Positions 5,731-8,199 of a stretch of 8,199 bases of DNA are shown one piece after another. The position numbers were made by a program, and so were the translations under genes. The notes under the pieces are model-generated. The model was not told the origin of the DNA. It worked only from the letters and a program-made list of their open reading frames with translations, and made no database searches. This stretch comes from an uncultured Ruminococcus sp. (GTDB taxonomy: Bacteria; Bacillota; Clostridia; Oscillospirales; Ruminococcaceae). Every line of letters starts with the position of its first letter. Positions within the stretch are counted from its first letter, which is position 1. The stretch is from NCBI GenBank assembly GCA_900540005.1, contig UQEM01000115.1:1-8199 (forward strand). The letters are read 5' to 3'.

Positions 5731-6276
5731 ATGAATTTTGAAAGACTGAAAAAGAATCTTTGTGACAATATACTTGAAGCTCAGATAAAGCTTGGATACG
5801 AGGGCAGACCAATGAGTTTCAACTATATTTTAAGTTCGCTGAATCATTTGCTCGGAGTGGAAAGAACCGAGAGCGAAATGGAAGCTGACCTTAAAGAATT
5901 TGCCGATTTTGTCCGGAATGACCTTGGCGAAGTCGAATTTAGACCGATAAAAAGCGGATTCTGCATTACCGTACCCGAACAGGGAACAAAATACGTCCAT
6001 GAAAATCCTGAGGGCGGCGAGTTCCTGCGCGAGTTTATAGAGGCAGTCCGCCGTCATTGCACACTTGATGAGGCATTTGCCATTTTCAGAAAATACAGCG
6101 AAAATGTCGTAACAGAGGAAGTTCACAACGACGAATTTAACTATCTCGTGTACTTTGCCGATGGTATTCCCGACGATTACCGCTACTGTATAGCTGTTGA
6201 GGAAGAAATTGACGGAAGTGTTCATATAACCTACCACAGATTCATTGCGGAAGATTATGAGGACTTCGGCTTCTGA
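5731..6276 (+). CDS. DUF3877-like protein of unknown function
   Basis: This is a 181-residue soluble, acidic protein without signal peptide or membrane segment. Its N-terminus (MNFERLKKNLCDNILEAQIKLGYEG, then YILSSLNHLLGV at about 33-44) and overall length resemble the DUF3877 family common in gut Clostridia; I recall this family by pattern and cannot run a search. The middle (residues about 47-95) alternates charged helices and strands, and the tail is rich in Asp, Glu, Tyr and Phe. The start at 5731 is fixed by GGAGG (5719-5723) seven bases upstream and by a promoter whose start point lies downstream of the alternative ATG at 5620. It is monocistronic, followed by a strong terminator. No function can be assigned. 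Confidence 0.85.
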   Translation: MNFERLKKNLCDNILEAQIKLGYEGRPMSFNYILSSLNHLLGVERTESEMEADLKEFADFVRNDLGEVEFRPIKSGFCITVPEQGTKYVHENPEGGEFLREFIEAVRRHCTLDEAFAIFRKYSENVVTEEVHNDEFNYLVYFADGIPDDYRYCIAVEEEIDGSVHITYHRFIAEDYEDFGF

Positions 6277-6296
6277 GTGACAATTATAAGCAAAAT

Positions 6297-6324
6297 AAAA
6301 CCCGAGAGTGATCTCGGGTTTTGT
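6297..6324 (+). terminator. Intrinsic terminator of the DUF3877-like gene
   Basis: AAAACCCGAGA (6297-6307) and TCTCGGGTTTT (6312-6322) form a perfect 11-bp stem with a GTGA tetraloop of the GNRA type, followed by GTT. It lies 20 bases after the stop codon. The A-tract on the 5' side means it could also work on the minus strand against transcripts leaving the PBP gene. Confidence 0.92.
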
Positions 6325-6373
6325 TATGGTCGAATATCTCAACTATGTCGAGGAGTTTGAGCAATATGTATTT

Positions 6374-6539
6374 TAGGTCGTGTTGACGCTAAGCCTAACA
6401 ACGCATCTTTTCGGCAAAATTTCACGCATCCTGCGTTAAAAAGTCTTGACAGGCGACAGCCTGCCTGCGACTTTTTGCCTTGTCTACGTAAAATTTATGC
6501 TCGAAAATCTGCATATTATCTTAGTGTCAACACTCCCTA
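6374..6539. mobile_element. Palindromic MITE-like element with TA target duplication
   Basis: This is a non-coding element of about 162 bases (6376-6537) flanked by TA on both sides. The outer ends, TTAGG...GTGTTGAC.CTAAG at 6373-6393 and its reverse complement at 6520-6540, agree at 18 of 21 positions. The similarity continues inward with mismatches and few gaps, so the whole unit is one imperfect palindrome centred at 6456/6457, the middle of the loop of a CAGGC/GCCTG hairpin (6450-6463). Further arms are AAAAAGTC/GACTTTTT (6438-6445 with 6469-6476), and one half carries a small ACGCA/TGCGT hairpin (6424-6436). There is no transposase, so it would have to be moved in trans. A TA duplication is typical of IS630/Tc1-mariner relatives. 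The family is not one I recognise. A second copy begins at 8154. Confidence 0.85.
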
Positions 6540-8033
6540 ATTTGCAAGAACCGTATCAATTATTCCCTTATACAAAGCTCCCGAATCGCTCGCGTAGTTG
6601 AAACCATGGTCTTTCGGGTTCTGGATTTGCAGGATAATTATGTACGAGCCGTTTTCCTTGTATGAGTTGTAGTCAGCATAAGTCGGGCAGCCTGAGCTTT
6701 GGTCGTTGTTGTTTCTGAGACAGCCCGTGATGTAGAGATAGTCACCTGCGCCGGTTTCAGCAGTACCTGTTTTGGTGTAGAGCTGATATCCTTCTGGGAC
6801 ATATACTCCGAGATGACCTGTAACTCCAAGCATACCGTCAAGGAGATTCTGTCTGTACTCCTGCGGAATGGAGGCGATGACCTCGTAAGGAGCACTTCCT
6901 GCGCTGATAGTTGAATTCGGGTCGTTTGTATCAACAATGTTTTTGACTACAAAAGGCTTTACCATGTCACCGAAAACAGCCTCACGCGCGAGAGCTGCGA
7001 GATAAATGGGACAGGTTCTGACATAAGCCTGACCGAAAGCGCTTCTTCGCAGGTCGTCTGCACAGTAGACCTCGATATTATTGTCTATTGAGCCAAAATC
7101 ACAGTTTATGGTGTCAACAAAGTGAAATAGGCTATTCAGGTCTGACAAAGCAGTATCCGTGCCGATTTGGTCGAACACTTTTGCGAAGAAAATATTACTC
7201 GAATCGACAAATGCTGAATAGAGCGTTCTGTTCGGAATGGGATAGCAGCCTGCATCATGATTCCAGTTGACTATCGTAGCGCCGCCATCTACCCATGTTC
7301 CGTCGTCATAGAGCGTTGTGATTCCATGTTTGTCGGCGATAACTTCAGACATTATCTTGAAGCACGAGCCGGGAGTTGCATTCTGGAACGCTCTGTTTCC
7401 CATTGCGCCCCAAGGGAGACCGTCAGCGTAGCTTGGGTCAGCCTGATAGGCTTCCGGACTATAGGAGGGGTAGGAAACTTCGGACATGATAGAGCCGTCA
7501 GTTCGCATGACTACAACAGAACCGACAATGTTCATGTTCTGCATATAATTGTATATTGCCGCCTGAACATTTGCATCAATAGTCAGTTCAACGGATTGAC
7601 CAACGGTGTCGGTATCATTTACTGGAGTCGGATTCTTAACGCGCAGTGTATCTTCGAGTTCGGTGTCAAGTCCTGCTGAAGCCGCACTGATGATGTTACC
7701 GACGGAATACTGATAATCGCTGTTATAGTAGCGCATTTCGCGGCCGTCCTCTGAGAGCTCGCTGCGAGTTAGCAGAGTTTTGTTACTGTCGTAAATATTT
7801 CCTCGCATAACAGCGACTGTAGTGGTCGTTGTAGTCGTAGTAGTGGTTTCTGTGGTTGTAGTGACAGTTTGAGTTGTTGTCGGAGCTTCTGTAGTCACGG
7901 CAGGCTGTGAAGTAGTCTGAGCAGACGGCGCTTCAACATGGATCCGTCCAACATCGGACGAGCAGGAAGAAAGCGCAGATATGAGCGAAGCTGCTGTTAA
8001 AAATGCGGTAAGTCTTTTCCTTTTATGAGCCAT
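6537..8033 (-). CDS. Lipoprotein penicillin-binding protein (D,D-transpeptidase)
   Basis: This 498-residue protein is a transpeptidase that cross-links peptidoglycan outside the membrane. All three active-site motifs are intact: SxxK at Ser223-Lys226 (PGSCFK), SxN at Ser278-Asn280, and KTGTAE from Lys421. RGNIYD (77-82) and SVELTIDANVQ (147-157) match the short N-terminal region of PbpA/FtsI-type class B proteins. It lacks the usual N-terminal anchor helix. Instead it has a signal peptide with lipobox LSSC, predicting lipidation at Cys24, then a threonine-dominated linker (about 47-72). GAAAGGA (8043-8049) lies nine bases upstream of the ATG at 8033. The C-terminus ends in SGALYKGIIDTVLAN, a normal domain end. 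The stop TAG uses the TA duplication plus the first G of the adjoining MITE-like element. Whether it is a housekeeping or resistance-type enzyme cannot be told. Confidence 0.93.
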   Translation of the reverse strand: MAHKRKRLTAFLTAASLISALSSCSSDVGRIHVEAPSAQTTSQPAVTTEAPTTTQTVTTTTETTTTTTTTTTVAVMRGNIYDSNKTLLTRSELSEDGREMRYYNSDYQYSVGNIISAASAGLDTELEDTLRVKNPTPVNDTDTVGQSVELTIDANVQAAIYNYMQNMNIVGSVVVMRTDGSIMSEVSYPSYSPEAYQADPSYADGLPWGAMGNRAFQNATPGSCFKIMSEVIADKHGITTLYDDGTWVDGGATIVNWNHDAGCYPIPNRTLYSAFVDSSNIFFAKVFDQIGTDTALSDLNSLFHFVDTINCDFGSIDNNIEVYCADDLRRSAFGQAYVRTCPIYLAALAREAVFGDMVKPFVVKNIVDTNDPNSTISAGSAPYEVIASIPQEYRQNLLDGMLGVTGHLGVYVPEGYQLYTKTGTAETGAGDYLYITGCLRNNNDQSSGCPTYADYNSYKENGSYIIILQIQNPKDHGFNYASDSGALYKGIIDTVLAN

Positions 8034-8073
8034 ATCTTATCGTCCTTTCGCAATAATTACAAATTCACTTTAT

Positions 8074-8102
8074 ATTATACATTTTTTTACCGATTTCGTC
8101 AA
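8074..8102 (-). promoter_or_regulatory. Strong sigma-A-type promoter for the lipoprotein PBP
   Basis: On the minus strand, -35 TTGACG (8097-8102) and a perfect -10 TATAAT (8074-8079) have a 17-base spacer. The start is predicted near 8067, about 34 bases before the ATG. The second MITE-like end begins 51 bases further upstream, leaving the promoter intact. Confidence 0.87.
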
Positions 8103-8153
8103 CGGAGTTTCCAAATTGTAACTGAATTGAAAACAAAATCAGCAGTATTGACT

Positions 8154-8178
8154 TTAGGGAGTGTTGACACTAAGATAA
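8154..8178. mobile_element. End of a second MITE-like copy, truncated by the library adapter
   Basis: These 25 bases (TTAGGGAGTGTTGACAC, then TAAGATAA) are a perfect reverse complement of 6516-6540, the right end of the element at 6374-6539. The match stops exactly where adapter sequence begins at 8179, while sequence outside the element (before 8154) does not match. It is therefore the start of a second, inverted copy of the same family, of which only the tip was captured. Confidence 0.85.
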
Positions 8179-8199
8179 CTGTCTCTTATACACATCTGA
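8179..8199 (+). other. Sequencing adapter: reverse complement of the Nextera read-1 adapter (not genomic)
   Basis: Positions 8179-8197 are the 19-base Tn5 mosaic end in reverse complement (CTGTCTCTTATACACATCT). The following GA fits the read-1 side adapter, which continues GACGCTGCC; the read-2 side would continue CCGAGC. With the read-2 adapter at the other end, this closes a single tagmented insert. It should be trimmed. Confidence 0.96.

Noticed and set aside
5830..6342. Minus-strand frame of 170 codons
   Set aside because: It is antisense to the DUF3877-like gene and crosses that gene's perfect terminator hairpin.
7818..7895. Threonine-codon tract as a tandem repeat or CRISPR-like array
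   Set aside because: It is low-complexity coding sequence with mixed Thr codons inside an intact protein frame, with no regular repeat unit or spacers.
8154..8178. Snap-back or amplification chimera as the source of the inverted 25-base match
   Set aside because: The match begins exactly at the element boundary and does not continue into the flank beyond 6540, as a fold-back of the molecule would. A genuine second element end is simpler, though reads should confirm it.

Overview
The window looks like about 8.1 kb of chromosome from an anaerobic, fibre-degrading Bacillota/Clostridia bacterium, most likely a Ruminococcus-type gut or rumen organism. This is inferred from gene content, not from a marker gene: a GH43 hemicellulase, an [FeFe]-hydrogenase maturase with its TM1266-type regulator, a DUF3877-like protein, a PC4/YdbC-like protein, a lipoprotein with a threonine-rich linker, and textbook sigma-A promoters with AGGAGG-type ribosome sites. 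Both ends are not genomic. Positions 1-42 are an Illumina Nextera read-2 adapter preceded by an 8-base index, and 8179-8199 are the reverse complement of the other Nextera adapter. The real insert is 43-8178.

Layout. On the minus strand, 43-1338 is a GH43 glycosidase whose C-terminus is lost at the adapter. It is divergent from a plus-strand two-gene operon (1624-3284) encoding a UPF0735-type ACT-domain protein and homoserine dehydrogenase, closed by a 26-base perfect palindromic terminator that also serves the convergent gene. Next come three minus-strand genes: a PC4/YdbC-like nucleic-acid-binding protein (3337-3570) with its own promoter, and the two-gene operon of a TM1266-like iron-only hydrogenase regulator and hydG (5428 down to 3721). 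That operon has a strong promoter and a 164-base leader that can fold into mutually exclusive structures, one of them a terminator just ahead of the ribosome site. Divergent from it is a DUF3877-like gene (5731-6276) with its own promoter and terminator.

The right part holds a fully palindromic MITE-like element (about 6374-6539). It abuts the stop codon of a minus-strand lipoprotein penicillin-binding protein (6537-8033). The end of a second copy of the element, inverted, begins at 8154 upstream of the PBP promoter and is cut by the adapter.

Functionally the genes are separate modules: xylan/arabinan side-chain sugar release, aspartate-family amino-acid synthesis with ACT-type sensing, H-cluster assembly for hydrogen metabolism, and cell-wall cross-linking. 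The most interesting non-coding signals are the switch-like leader of the regulator-hydG operon and the palindromic element that regenerates a stop codon on insertion. No tRNA, rRNA or CRISPR array was seen. No gene-free stretch exceeds 300 bases.
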